Shown here one piece after another: positions 1-8,899 of a stretch of 64,000 nucleotides of DNA. Made by a program: the position numbers and the translations under genes. How positions within the stretch are numbered: the stretch's first letter is position 1; each line of letters begins with the position of its first letter. The stretch spans positions 62,001 through 126,000 of the forward strand of contig CAYWTS010000004.1 of the NCBI GenBank assembly GCA_964461265.1. Direction: 5' to 3'. The DNA comes from CAYWTS01 sp964461265 (GTDB lineage: Bacteria; Bacteroidota; Ignavibacteria; Tepidaquicellales; OLB5). Below the pieces are notes generated by a model. It did not search any database and had not been told where the DNA came from. It worked only from the letters and a program-made list of their open reading frames with translations.

Positions 1-2
1 GG

Positions 3-878
3 CTGATATTTAATACAATTAATTGTTTTTCACAAACTACTTCACAAACCAATGACCAAATGACCGGGTATTCGCAGGCAATTGGTTTATTTATCCTTCT
101 GCTTGTTTTGTTAATATTTATAGTCTTAATAGTTTATTCGGAAAAGAAATATCGGTTTAAACCGGGGATGAAAGATAAAAGAGCAACTGCACCCGGAAAA
201 CTGCGGCAATTTCTTACTCGTTCGGTACCTGTTGAACAAGAGGAGGATATTATGTTTGACCACAATTTTGACGGCATTAGAGAACTTGATAACAGAATAC
301 CACCGTGGTATAATTACCTTTTTTATGCAACAATAGTATTCGGGGTGATATACATGTTGCATTTTCATGTATTTGGCGGCAAGCTTATGATAGATGAATA
401 TGTTGATGAAATTCAGGCAGCTGACCTCCAAAGGCAGGAACTGATTAGAACTGGAGCGTTGATTAATGAGGATAATGTTTCTGCGCTTACCGATGAGCAA
501 TCTATTAAGAATGGAAAAGATATATTTACTGTTAATTGTGTCCCCTGTCATGGTCCGGATGGGGGCGGAACAGTAGGTCCAAACCTTGCCGATGATTACT
601 GGATTCATGGAGGGGGAATAAAGAATATTTTTAAAACAATTAAATATGGTGTACCCGTTAAAGGAATGATAGCATGGCAAACCCAGCTAACCCCTAAAAA
701 GATTCAGGAAGTGTCCAGCTTCATCCTGACATTAAAAGGAACCACTCCTCTTACCCCTAAAGCACCCGAAGGGCAGTTGTATCAGGATACCGGTACAGTT
801 AAGACACTGGTAAAGGATTCATTAAAAACCGGCACTACTAAAACAGGGATTAAATCCGATTCTTTGAAAAAGAAATAA
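3..878 (+). CDS. ccoP: Cytochrome c oxidase cbb3 subunit III (CcoP), 5'-partial
   Basis: This is the dihaem/monohaem c-type cytochrome subunit that passes electrons to the cbb3 terminal oxidase in the cytoplasmic membrane. The frame is open back to the window edge, so the true start lies to the left; the residues before the Met at 60 end in FSQ-like text that resembles the end of a signal peptide. Counting from that Met, membrane segments lie at about 6-26 and 84-104, and one haem-binding CVPCH lies at 160-164, with a likely axial Met at 203 (KGMIAW). Only one CXXCH is visible. The tail is Lys/Thr-rich. It overlaps ccoG by one base (TAATG), which fits a shared operon. Confidence 0.88.
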   Translation: MIFNTINCFSQTTSQTNDQMTGYSQAIGLFILLLVLLIFIVLIVYSEKKYRFKPGMKDKRATAPGKLRQFLTRSVPVEQEEDIMFDHNFDGIRELDNRIPPWYNYLFYATIVFGVIYMLHFHVFGGKLMIDEYVDEIQAADLQRQELIRTGALINEDNVSALTDEQSIKNGKDIFTVNCVPCHGPDGGGTVGPNLADDYWIHGGGIKNIFKTIKYGVPVKGMIAWQTQLTPKKIQEVSSFILTLKGTTPLTPKAPEGQLYQDTGTVKTLVKDSLKTGTTKTGIKSDSLKKK

Positions 879-2299
879 TGCATTATAACGTAGAAGATAC
901 TGATGCAGAAAGCGGATCTTTCCGTGATTCTATTTCAACTGTTACTAAGGAGGGGAAACGTATATGGATATATCCCAAAAAGCCGGCGGGTAAATTCCAT
1001 ACCATAAGAATAATTGTAACGGTTCTTTTGCTCGCATTTCTTTTTACTGCTCCCTTTATTAAAATAAACGGTTTTCAGCTTATTTTATTAAACTTTTTAG
1101 AACGGAAATTTATCTTTTTTGGGCTCGCCTTCGGGCCACAAGATCTGCACCTTTTTGTTCTTGCAATGATTGCGGCAATAGTGTTCGTATTTCTATTTAC
1201 CGCAGTTTTTGGCAGGGTATTTTGCGGGTGGATATGTCCCCAAACTGTGTTTATGGAGATGGTTTTCAGGAAGATTGAATACCTGATAGAAGGAGATCAT
1301 ATCAGGCAAAAAAAGCTTAACAATATGCCATGGAATGTATCTAAAACTGTAAAGAAATTATTGAAATATTCAATCTTCTTTATAATTTCTATAATAATTT
1401 CAAACATTTTCCTTACATACATCATTGGCACAGACCAACTGGTCAGGATAATAACCGAACCTGTTTCACAGCATCTGTTTGGATTTATTGCAATGTTGAT
1501 TTTTTCGGCTGTATTCTATTGGGTATTTGCATCGTTCCGTGAGCAGGTATGCACTATAGTTTGTCCTTATGGCAGGCTGCAGGGTGTGCTACTTGATCCC
1601 AATTCGGTTGTTATAGCTTATGACTTTGTGAGAGGAGAACCCAGAGGAAAAATCAAAAAAAGCGGAGACGGAATTTTGGGTGACTGTGTTGATTGCAGCC
1701 AGTGTGTGTATGTATGTCCGACAGGTATCGATATTCGCAACGGGACACAGCTTGAATGCGTTAATTGTACATGCTGCATAGACGCCTGTGATTCTATTAT
1801 GGATAGCCTGAAACGGCCTAAAGGACTGATTAGATACGCCTCTCTTAATAATATCAAAAACAAGCTTAAGTTTAAGTTTACGCCAAGAATTGTCGGTTAT
1901 TCTGCATTGCTGACAATACTTGTCACGGTCCTTGTGACTCTGATAGTAATACGCTCCGATGTATCGGTAACAATCTTAAGAACTCCGGGGCTGCTTTACC
2001 AGGAACAGCCGAATAATATGGTCAGCAATCTTTACAGCATTAAATTGGCTAACAGGACTTTTCGTAAAATACCGGTTTGGCTTCAGTTAGTGAATGCCAG
2101 GGGTGAGATAAAAATTGTTGGAAACGAAATAACTGTTGACGAATATAACGTGAGCGAGAACAAATTTTTTATAAATTTGCCCAGAAACGAGATAACAAAA
2201 ATGAATACACCGGTTGAAATAGCTGTTTATGCAGGTGATAAGAAAATAGAGATAGTTAAAACTTCTTTTCTAGGACCTAATCCAGAGGAAAACAAGTGA
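878..2299 (+). CDS. ccoG: Cytochrome c oxidase accessory protein CcoG (FixG/RdxA family)
   Basis: A polyferredoxin membrane protein needed to assemble cbb3 oxidase; in other bacteria CcoG acts as a cupric reductase in copper delivery (family knowledge). Five or so membrane segments are visible. Cys pairs sit in membrane-flanking motifs at 116/120 (FCGWICP) and 225/229. Two 4Fe-4S ferredoxin motifs follow, with Cys at 270/273/276/280 and 294/297/300/304. The C-terminal 100 residues form a periplasmic Ig-like FixG domain after a membrane segment at about 338-360. Length (473 residues) is normal for the family. It starts inside the ccoP stop and overlaps the next gene by four bases. Confidence 0.95.
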   Translation: MHYNVEDTDAESGSFRDSISTVTKEGKRIWIYPKKPAGKFHTIRIIVTVLLLAFLFTAPFIKINGFQLILLNFLERKFIFFGLAFGPQDLHLFVLAMIAAIVFVFLFTAVFGRVFCGWICPQTVFMEMVFRKIEYLIEGDHIRQKKLNNMPWNVSKTVKKLLKYSIFFIISIIISNIFLTYIIGTDQLVRIITEPVSQHLFGFIAMLIFSAVFYWVFASFREQVCTIVCPYGRLQGVLLDPNSVVIAYDFVRGEPRGKIKKSGDGILGDCVDCSQCVYVCPTGIDIRNGTQLECVNCTCCIDACDSIMDSLKRPKGLIRYASLNNIKNKLKFKFTPRIVGYSALLTILVTVLVTLIVIRSDVSVTILRTPGLLYQEQPNNMVSNLYSIKLANRTFRKIPVWLQLVNARGEIKIVGNEITVDEYNVSENKFFINLPRNEITKMNTPVEIAVYAGDKKIEIVKTSFLGPNPEENK

Positions 2300-2742
2300 T
2301 GAAATGGCACTGGGGAAAAGGGATTGCGGTAACGTATATAGTTTTTGTAATTGTAGTAGTTATACACGTAATTGTCTTTATTAACCTGAAAGTCGAGCTT
2401 GTTACCGATAATTATTATGAGAAAGAACTGAATTACCAGGAACAGATAAATAAAATAAATAATGCGAAGAGTCTAAAACAGGGAATAAAACTTGAGCAGT
2501 ATGAAAAAAGTATTAAGCTGATTTTCCCAAAGATTATATCTAATGGAACGATTAAAGGTGAGATATATTTTTATAAACCCTCAGATTCAGGGAAGGATTT
2601 TATAATACCAATTCAGACAGATGAAAATTACTCACAGCTTATAAAAACAGATACGCTGACAAAGGGTTTATGGAAGATTAAGATCGACTGGGAAGCAGGC
2701 GGAATACAGTATTACAATGAAGAAATTTTAATAATGTCATAA
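2296..2742 (+). CDS. FixH family protein (cbb3 oxidase assembly)
   Basis: A small single-pass membrane protein: a short MMKWHWGKG start, one membrane helix at about 9-31, then a periplasmic domain of about 115 residues. This is the FixH/CcoH layout, a subunit that stabilises cbb3 assembly. The ATG overlaps the ccoG stop, so the two are probably translationally coupled, and the next gene starts two bases after its stop. The sequence itself is weakly conserved; the call rests on length, topology and the ccoP-ccoG-fixH order. Confidence 0.82.
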   Translation: MMKWHWGKGIAVTYIVFVIVVVIHVIVFINLKVELVTDNYYEKELNYQEQINKINNAKSLKQGIKLEQYEKSIKLIFPKIISNGTIKGEIYFYKPSDSGKDFIIPIQTDENYSQLIKTDTLTKGLWKIKIDWEAGGIQYYNEEILIMS

Positions 2743-2743
2743 T

Positions 2744-3454
2744 ATGGAAATATTTGGAGGGCTTATACTCGGCTTTTTTGGCAGCCTTCATTGTATAGGT
2801 ATGTGCGGACCTATTGTGCTTGCCTTACCGGTGAGGAAAGGGGGCAGTTTCGTTTTTATATTAAGGCGTGTTATATATAATCTCGGAAGAGTTGCAACCT
2901 ATGGTTTGTTTGGTTTAATTTTCGGGATATTGGGGAACAGGATAGCTTTGTCTGGATTTCAACAGGTTTTGACAATATCTGCAGGCATTTTACTGCTATT
3001 GTATTTCGTTATCCCTTTACAGGTAAAAAGCAGATTTCTTATAAATCCGGTATTAAATAAACCTATAACTTATCTTAAAAAATTATTATCACGTTTGCTG
3101 CAGAATACAACCATAGGAGGATTTTTCCTGATTGGTTTACTAAATGGTTTCCTGCCTTGCGGATTTGTTTATATTGGAATAGCAGGTGCTCTTGTACTAA
3201 GCGATCCGTTGCTAAGTATGATGTTTATGATAATGTTCGGATTTGGGACAATCCCTGCTTTGCTTGGCACTGCTATAGCGGGTAAGTTTGTTAGTTTAGG
3301 TTTTAGAAAAAAATTCTCAAAACTTATTCCGGTTTTCTCGGTATTAATTGCCCTAATGTTCATTTTACGCGGTTTAAACCTTGGTATTCCATATATAAGC
3401 CCTAAATTACCTGCTTTTAGCAGTCCTTCGAACCAACATATTAATTGTCATTGA
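2744..3454 (+). CDS. SafE-like (TauE/SafE, DsbD-type) membrane protein
   Basis: An integral membrane protein of 236 residues with six or so hydrophobic segments. The first carries a HCIGMCGP motif (His16, Cys17, Cys21) and a second Cys lies in NGFLPCG (Cys139). Paired Cys in these two half-repeats are typical of the DsbD-transmembrane/SafE branch found after fixH in many Bacteroidota cbb3 loci. A role in copper or thiol handling for oxidase assembly is an inference from that context; sulfite export is only the family name. The tail ends HINCH, a possible metal ligand. It is the last gene of the cbb3 run; about 100 AT-rich bases follow. Confidence 0.75.
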   Translation: MEIFGGLILGFFGSLHCIGMCGPIVLALPVRKGGSFVFILRRVIYNLGRVATYGLFGLIFGILGNRIALSGFQQVLTISAGILLLLYFVIPLQVKSRFLINPVLNKPITYLKKLLSRLLQNTTIGGFFLIGLLNGFLPCGFVYIGIAGALVLSDPLLSMMFMIMFGFGTIPALLGTAIAGKFVSLGFRKKFSKLIPVFSVLIALMFILRGLNLGIPYISPKLPAFSSPSNQHINCH

Positions 3455-3555
3455 CTTATAACAATTTCTAACACTTTTACGGTATCCAAAATCCCGATTT
3501 TTTCGATTAATTTATATTTTGAAAAGGGAAATTTTTAATTATTTTTTAATATCTA

Positions 3556-3828
3556 ATGATTCATCATAGAAGTTTGGATTACTTAAATATGTCCATGACA
3601 AAAGAATTTCAAATAAATGTTTTCTCATCAAGCAACCCGGCTGTTGTTTCTGTTGCAAAATCACTATTGGATGATGCCGGTGTAGTATATTCTATGTCTA
3701 CGAAGGATATGGGTGGTGATAAGAAAGGTAAAAAAGTTATAACCGAAATTCTCGTATCGGAAGAACAATTCCAGAAAGCAAAGTCGCTGCTTGTTGAGCT
3801 TGAAGAGTTGGATTTTGATGTCTGTTAG
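3556..3828 (+). CDS. DUF2007-type putative signal-transducing protein
   Basis: A small soluble protein of 90 residues. The core from about residue 15 (FQINVFSSSNPAVVSVAKSL) to LVSEEQFQKAKSLL matches the DUF2007 pattern: an alternating strand/helix layout in which the protein reads 'position x changes, element between residue pairs' in a ferredoxin-like fold. Function is unknown in the family. The start is uncertain: ATG at 3556 gives an 11-residue leader, while ATG at 3589 (MSMTKEF) sits closer to the conserved part; neither has a clear ribosome binding site. A strong terminator hairpin follows 27 bases after the stop, so it is transcribed on its own or ends a unit. Confidence 0.7.
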   Translation: MIHHRSLDYLNMSMTKEFQINVFSSSNPAVVSVAKSLLDDAGVVYSMSTKDMGGDKKGKKVITEILVSEEQFQKAKSLLVELEELDFDVC

Positions 3829-3855
3829 TTGTTCCTCATAGGTTGAGTATTTTGT

Positions 3856-3884
3856 AAACGGAGATTTATGTCTCCGTTTTTTAT
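3856..3884 (+). terminator. Rho-independent terminator after the DUF2007 gene
   Basis: A perfect nine-base stem, AAACGGAGA (3856-3864) and TCTCCGTTT (3871-3879), with a six-base loop and a T-rich run directly after it. It separates the DUF2007 gene from the epimerase gene that starts at 3895. Confidence 0.88.
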
Positions 3885-3894
3885 TTTTTAAAAT

Positions 3895-4893
3895 ATGAAA
3901 AGAGTTTTAATCCTTGGAGGTACCGGTTTTGTAGGCAGATTACTTACCGGTAAATTAATACAATTTGACTACGACATTACCTTGTTTAACAGGGGAAAAA
4001 GAAATCCGGATTTGTATAAGCATGTGAATCGGATAATCGGTGACAGGAACACAAGTAATATTGATAAAATAGCAGGTATTGACTGGGATGTGGTTGTGGA
4101 TTTTATCGGGATGCTGCCGGTTAATATTGAAAAGATTACGCAATTACTTAAAGGAAAAGCGGGGCGGTACATTTTTGTTTCAAGTGCCAGCGTATATGAT
4201 TTTGATAACGAACCTTCTGCAGGTATGATTGATGAAAATTTTAAATTACTCGAGTGTTCGGACGAGCAAAGAATTAATCCTGATTACACTGCATCGTATG
4301 GTAATAAGAAAGCTGAATGCGAACGTATACTGCTTTCATCGGACTGGCTGGATGTGATTATTTTCAGACCTGCATTAATTTACGGCATCTATGACTGGTC
4401 GGACAGGTTTTATTACTGGCTCTACAGGGCTAAAAGTGGAGGTGAGATACTGATACCCGATGAAGGCAGATGCAGAAGCACTAATACTTATTCGGTTGAT
4501 TGTGCAAATATTATTCAGTATGCAATTAAAATGCCGAATCACAGAAACGTTTACAATGCAACAACTCACCAACCGGTTACTATAAAACAAATACTTGATT
4601 TATCTTGTTCAATTTTTGATACACATTCTCAGTATGTAAATGTTTCAGGTGAAAAACTTATTAATGATAAAGTCCAGCCATGGACTGACCTGCCTGTATG
4701 GACAGGCGATTTCGAATTATTGCTTGATAACACAAAGCTGAGAGAAGATTTTAACATTGAGCTGAAGAGTTTCGAAAATAGTATATCAGAAACAGCAGAG
4801 TATTACGAATCACTTGGCTGGCCGGAGCCAAAATATGGCTTATCACTTGAAAGGGAGAAGGAATTGATAGAGAAATACAAATCCAGCAGTTAA
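3895..4893 (+). CDS. NAD-dependent epimerase/dehydratase family protein
   Basis: A 332-residue extended SDR enzyme. The N-terminal dinucleotide-binding motif is LGGTGFVG (residues 7-14). The serine region is VSSASVYD (about 95-102) and the catalytic YxxxK is Tyr135/Lys139 (YGNKK). The C-terminal half carries a RPALIYG segment and a SVDCAN-type region. The overall pattern is closest to the CSP41/isoflavone-reductase-like branch of sugar-nucleotide epimerases; the substrate cannot be told. It starts just after the terminator at 3856-3884, so it has its own promoter, and it stands alone with a 316-base gap after it. Confidence 0.82.
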   Translation: MKRVLILGGTGFVGRLLTGKLIQFDYDITLFNRGKRNPDLYKHVNRIIGDRNTSNIDKIAGIDWDVVVDFIGMLPVNIEKITQLLKGKAGRYIFVSSASVYDFDNEPSAGMIDENFKLLECSDEQRINPDYTASYGNKKAECERILLSSDWLDVIIFRPALIYGIYDWSDRFYYWLYRAKSGGEILIPDEGRCRSTNTYSVDCANIIQYAIKMPNHRNVYNATTHQPVTIKQILDLSCSIFDTHSQYVNVSGEKLINDKVQPWTDLPVWTGDFELLLDNTKLREDFNIELKSFENSISETAEYYESLGWPEPKYGLSLEREKELIEKYKSSS

Positions 4894-5209
4894 AGTTATG
4901 ATTCAGTAGTAATAAGGCAGCATTCGTTTCCATAAGAGCCGGTCGTGGGTAATATTATTATCCCATATTTAAATTTATGCAGGATTCCTGAAGAGTAAGA
5001 AATCCCGGTAGATTTCTTAAAGCTTATGTATGCTTGCAGCTGCTTGTCTTCCTCAGCTGGCTGTAGACAAGTCCAGGAGGAAGGTTGGGTCTTTTAATAG
5101 GTTAATTTTGAGTAAAATCAGTTAATAATTTTATTGTATAGAATTATCGCAACTTTATTTTTATAATTAGAAAAATTTTTAAAATTTCTCAATAGATTAG
5201 GAAGGAAAT
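4894..5209. other. Intergenic stretch with hairpins, no gene seen
   Basis: No convincing open frame was found. There is an eight-base perfect hairpin AAGAAATC/GATTTCTT at 4997-5018 with a six-base loop but no T-run, and a seven-base inverted repeat CTTGTCT (5043-5049)/AGACAAG (5065-5071). These may end transcription of the epimerase gene. The right end holds the ribosome binding site AGGAAGG (about 5199-5205) of the next gene. Confidence 0.5.
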
Positions 5210-5803
5210 ATGGGTGAAAAAGGGAAATCCCGAAAAGGTAAAAATAAGTCAGAGAAGGCTGAAAAAAAACTTAAAATCCTTAATGAGGTAATTCGTAAAA
5301 ACCGCAGGAAAACGATTAAACTATTATCGAAATCTTCCTCGTTAGATGTCAGCGATTATGTTTTTATAGACAGGGATGGCAATAATGTTCTGCTTTCGCA
5401 ATTGTTTGCCGATAAGAATGAGCTCATAGTTGTGCATAACATGGGTAAATCGTGCTCTTACTGTACATTGTGGGCGGATGGATTTAATGGTGTCTCATAT
5501 TTCATCGAGAAGAAAGCAGCTTTTGCACTTGTATCACCAGACCCGTTTGATGTACAGCGTGAATTTGCAGATTCGAGGGGGTGGAAGTTTAGGATGTATT
5601 CGGGAGCTGCCACAACTTTTATCAAAGATATGGGATTTCAGGATTCGGAGGGAAGGTACATGCCTGGTGTTTCGGTTTTTGTGAAAAATAGTGATGGCAG
5701 TATGCGAAGAACCATTAGGGATTATTTCTTCCCCGGTGACTGGTATTGCAGTGTATGGCATTTATTCGATTTGCTGCCCTCAGGCAAAGATAAGAAAGAG
5801 TAA
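5210..5803 (+). CDS. DUF899-type thioredoxin-like protein
   Basis: A 197-residue protein whose core matches the DUF899 thioredoxin-like family: VVHNMGKSCSYCTLWADGFN around residues 74-93, with a CxxC pair at Cys82/Cys85, then a VSPDPF strand and a GWKFRMYS segment. The first 45 residues are very rich in Lys and probably an unstructured basic tail. DUF899 proteins are cytoplasmic and of unknown reaction; a redox role is inferred from the fold. A good AGGAAGG ribosome binding site sits seven bases before the ATG and supports this start. Confidence 0.82.
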   Translation: MGEKGKSRKGKNKSEKAEKKLKILNEVIRKNRRKTIKLLSKSSSLDVSDYVFIDRDGNNVLLSQLFADKNELIVVHNMGKSCSYCTLWADGFNGVSYFIEKKAAFALVSPDPFDVQREFADSRGWKFRMYSGAATTFIKDMGFQDSEGRYMPGVSVFVKNSDGSMRRTIRDYFFPGDWYCSVWHLFDLLPSGKDKKE

Positions 5804-5872
5804 CAGTTTTAAACTTAATTATCTCATATCCTTCCTGAATTTTATTTGTAGAATAAATTTTGTTTAATCATT

Positions 5873-6262
5873 ATGATTAAAATGAAAAAAATAACACCGC
5901 ATTTATTCGTAAACGATGTTCAGGAAAACATCAGTTATTATGAAAAAATTCTTGGTTTCAAGGTTGACTACGTTCAATCGGATGGGGGAAAACCTAATTT
6001 TGCGATGTTGGTTAATGGCAATGTTGAGTTAATGATTGGTCTAAAAAAGGCTCTTTATAAATACCTGCCTGAATTCGAGAATAAAGAGCTTGCAAGTTCA
6101 ACCGTTTTTTACATTGAAATGACCAATGTTGAATCTTATTATGAAGAAATCAGAGAAGATGTTAAGATTGTTAAGGAATTGCAGGAAACCTGGTATAAGA
6201 CTAAAGAATTTTGGATAAAAGACTGCAATGGCTACCTCTTAGCATTTTTTGAAAACGTATAA
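5873..6262 (+). CDS. VOC (glyoxalase/bleomycin resistance) family protein
   Basis: A 129-residue single-domain vicinal-oxygen-chelate protein. The typical N-terminal pattern is HLFVNDVQENISYYEKILGF, followed by NFAMLVNGNVELMIG, and the second half ends FWIKDCNGYLLAFFE. A His near the start, and Glu residues in NVELM and AFFE, occupy the places of metal ligands in this fold, but the reaction cannot be deduced. Two Met codons (5873 and 5882) lie close together; the second may be the real start. The gene stands alone between two short AT-rich gaps. Confidence 0.8.
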   Translation: MIKMKKITPHLFVNDVQENISYYEKILGFKVDYVQSDGGKPNFAMLVNGNVELMIGLKKALYKYLPEFENKELASSTVFYIEMTNVESYYEEIREDVKIVKELQETWYKTKEFWIKDCNGYLLAFFENV

Positions 6263-6374
6263 TAAACCCGGGAAAAAAGAAAATTGCGTGCTGTTTCCAT
6301 TAATACCTGTAATTTCTCTGAAATTATTATTATGAGAAATTTTTTCTATCGAGTTTATTCTAATTAAACGGAAT

Positions 6375-7634
6375 TTGAGTATAAATCCCGCAGACTTTCC
6401 TTCGCAGACTAATCATGACCCCTATTCGGCATTAAAAGTTCCTGAGTTCAGGAATTTTGTATTTGCACGCTTTTTTCTCACGGTAGCTTCGCTTATGCAG
6501 GCTGTTGTTGTAGGGTGGCAGATTTATGAACTAACCAAAGATCCGTTATCGCTTGGGCTTATCGGACTAACCGAAGCTATACCCGCAATATGTGTTTCTT
6601 TGTTTGCAGGGCATATTGTAGATACCAATCCGCGAAAGACAGTCTTATTATTTTCTTACATACTTATTTTATTCTGTTCGGTTTCCTTGTTTTTAATATC
6701 ATCTGATACGATTAACACCCTAAGCTTAAACAAAATTGCATTTATTTACGCTGTGATCTTCGTCAGTGGTATAGCAAGAGGTTTTGTTATGCCGTCGTCT
6801 TTTGCATTGTTGTCTCAGCTTGTTCCGTCGAAATTTTTTGCGAACGCAGTTACATGGGGCACTACAACATGGCAGCTTGGTGCAGTAACCGGACCGGCAA
6901 TAGCAGGTTTTGTTTACGCAATTGCCGGATTTGCACGGTCATACCTGTGTATTTCAGGTATTGTTTTTCTTGCTATTGTGTTAATCTCATTGATAAAAAA
7001 TAAACCTGTTCCTGAACAAATTTTACAGAACTCAATATTTGAGAAATTAATGGCAGGTATTAAATTTGTTATGAAGAATAAGATAATTCTGAGTGCAATT
7101 TCGCTTGATATGTTTGCTGTGCTGTTCGGCGGAGCCACAGCTTTGCTTCCCATTTTTGCAGCAGAGATTTTATTTGCAGGTCCGGAAGGGCTTGGTTTGC
7201 TTCGTGCTGCTCCTTCGGTAGGTGCATTGCTTATGGCAGTTTTTCTTACACGCAAACCGCCTACAAACCGGGCAGGTGCCAAACTTTTATCGTGCGTATT
7301 TGGTTTCGGGATCAGTATTATAGTTTTTGCCCTGTCAAAGAATTTTTATCTATCACTGTTTGCTCTTGCACTTAGCGGTGCTTTTGATGCAGTAAGTGTT
7401 GTTATCAGAAGCACAATTATTCAGCTTATGACTCCTGAAAACTTGAAAGGACGAGTATCGGCTGTTAACAGCATTTTTATCGGGTCTTCCAACGAAATAG
7501 GAGCATTCGAATCAGGGCTGGCTGCAAAAATAATGGGTATTGTACCATCTGTTATTTTTGGCGGGTTAATGACGCTGATAATTGTATTTATTGTATGGTT
7601 TTTCTCTCCTAAATTGAGGAAATTAAATCTTTAA
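6375..7634 (+). CDS. MFS transporter (EntS/DUF894-type exporter)
   Basis: A 419-residue permease with about twelve hydrophobic segments, of the MFS_3/EntS type (LMQAVVVGWQIYELTKDPLSLG; LIGLTEAIPAI; GRVSAVNSIFIGSSNEIG). The family exports siderophores or drugs; the cargo here is unknown. The start is TTG: the in-frame stop at 6333 leaves no ATG before the conserved N-terminus. The next gene starts 17 bases after the stop, so the two may be co-transcribed. Confidence 0.85.
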   Translation: MSINPADFPSQTNHDPYSALKVPEFRNFVFARFFLTVASLMQAVVVGWQIYELTKDPLSLGLIGLTEAIPAICVSLFAGHIVDTNPRKTVLLFSYILILFCSVSLFLISSDTINTLSLNKIAFIYAVIFVSGIARGFVMPSSFALLSQLVPSKFFANAVTWGTTTWQLGAVTGPAIAGFVYAIAGFARSYLCISGIVFLAIVLISLIKNKPVPEQILQNSIFEKLMAGIKFVMKNKIILSAISLDMFAVLFGGATALLPIFAAEILFAGPEGLGLLRAAPSVGALLMAVFLTRKPPTNRAGAKLLSCVFGFGISIIVFALSKNFYLSLFALALSGAFDAVSVVIRSTIIQLMTPENLKGRVSAVNSIFIGSSNEIGAFESGLAAKIMGIVPSVIFGGLMTLIIVFIVWFFSPKLRKLNL

Positions 7635-7651
7635 AATACAAAAAAATAAAT

Positions 7652-8422
7652 GTGAAATATTCTATTCTAATTTTAAGCATACTTTTAATAAACTCACTTA
7701 TATTTTCCCAAACAGGTGATACAATAGCTACATCTTCAGGGTTAAAATATATTATTCTGAAAAAAGGGACGGGTAAAAAATCCAAAACCGGTAAAGCTGT
7801 CGAAGTTCATTATACAGGGTGGCTTACCGACGGTAAAAAATTCGATTCATCTTTAGACCGTAACGAAACATTCGAGTTTACTCTTGGTGAATCACAGGTT
7901 ATTAAAGGCTGGGATGAAGGAGTGGCATTAATGCGTGTGGGTGACAAGTTCCGTTTTATTATTCCTCCTGAGCTTGCTTATGGTGAAAAAGGAGCAGGTG
8001 AAATAATTCCCCCCAACTCAACGCTGATATTCGATGTTGAGGTGCTTGGCATACATAAACCCAGGCTATCTATTATCGATACCCTAATGATAGTTTATGT
8101 TGAAAAAGGTGTTAATGCTGCAGTAGGATTGTATTATAAGCTTAAAGAGGAGGATGGTAAAAAATATAATTTCAAGGAAGGGCAGTTAAATACATTCGGA
8201 TACCTATTACTGCAAAATGGCAATATTAAAGATGCTATTGAGATTTTTAAGCTTAATGCTGAGCAATTTCCCGAGTCATACAATGTATACGACAGTCTTG
8301 GTGAGGGCTACATGATGGACGGAAATAATAAACTTGCTATTGAGAATTATGAAAAATCTCTTGAGATAAATCCTAATAATGAGAATGGCAAGAAAATGCT
8401 GGATAAGCTGAATGAAAAGTAA
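7652..8422 (+). CDS. FKBP-type peptidyl-prolyl isomerase with TPR repeats
   Basis: An exported proline isomerase. A signal peptide of about 20 residues ends LIFSQ. The FKBP domain spans about residues 25-128, with KAVEVHYTGWLTDGKKFDSS and a LAYGEKGAGEIIPPNSTLIF segment that carries the usual active-site residues. A region of about 30 residues leads into TPR-like helices at about 175-255 (YNVYDSLGEGYMMDG). The start is GTG at 7652, because ATG at 7650 is followed at once by a stop. Mature protein is probably periplasmic or lipid-anchored to nothing obvious; no lipobox Cys was seen. Role: folding of exported proteins. Confidence 0.88.
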   Translation: MKYSILILSILLINSLIFSQTGDTIATSSGLKYIILKKGTGKKSKTGKAVEVHYTGWLTDGKKFDSSLDRNETFEFTLGESQVIKGWDEGVALMRVGDKFRFIIPPELAYGEKGAGEIIPPNSTLIFDVEVLGIHKPRLSIIDTLMIVYVEKGVNAAVGLYYKLKEEDGKKYNFKEGQLNTFGYLLLQNGNIKDAIEIFKLNAEQFPESYNVYDSLGEGYMMDGNNKLAIENYEKSLEINPNNENGKKMLDKLNEK

Positions 8423-8899
8423 TGATATCACTTGAACCTGACAGGTTTTAGAAACCTGTCGGGACTGCGTTCAATTTAAGGTTAAAGGATTTGAAAATGA
8501 ATTAATGGAGGATAGAGCCCTGAATAGTAGCATCAAAAAATGAAATTTCAAATTTCACCGACAGGTTAAAATTATTAACTTATGTTACGCAAAATGATGA
8601 AGTTATTATATCTCCCGGCTCCGTTTGTAGCGTAAAATTGGTAAAAGCGATTAATAAACAGCACTTTAGCTTTGTAGAAGCGACATAATTTTGTAGATTA
8701 CCGCTTTCGCAGGAAAGGTTTGCGCAACTTCAATTGTTAACGTTTTTTGTTTGTATTTCACTGTTGCGAAACTCTGTATAGTCAAGCTGGTTGATTAATC
8801 CGCTGCCCGGACAGCTGTACTTCAGTTGAATGAAGGTAATTTGTAATCTTTTAGATATATTATTTAAGAGGATTAAGGTATAAATTTACCAGTTTATAA
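8423..8899. other. 477-base intergenic stretch with a palindrome and a decayed open segment
   Basis: No gene with a convincing start was found. It opens with the palindrome at 8437-8463 described separately and holds a partial copy of its arm near 8560. On the minus strand 8794-8666 is open for 42 codons with protein-like composition (TIEVAQTFPAKAVIYK) but no good start or ribosome site, and another open stretch follows below it in a different frame. This may be the remnant of a short gene or a dispersed repeat. A promoter for dxr should lie near the right end. Confidence 0.5.
8437..8463. repeat. Palindromic intergenic repeat (CCTGACAGGTTT family), copy 1
   Basis: Arms CCTGACAGGTTT (8437-8448) and AAACCTGTCGGG (8452-8463) pair at 11 of 12 places around a three-base loop. 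The same core with a perfect stem occurs at 59641-59671. Both copies start shortly after the stop of a plus-strand gene, so they could act as terminators or be a dispersed repeat. Confidence 0.75.

Noticed and set aside
126..680. 184-codon minus-strand open frame
   Set aside because: It lies wholly inside ccoP, which has clear haem and membrane motifs; the text is a shadow.
5043..5071. Seven-base inverted repeat in the gap before the DUF899 gene
   Set aside because: The loop is 15 bases and there is no T-run, so it is not called a terminator on its own.
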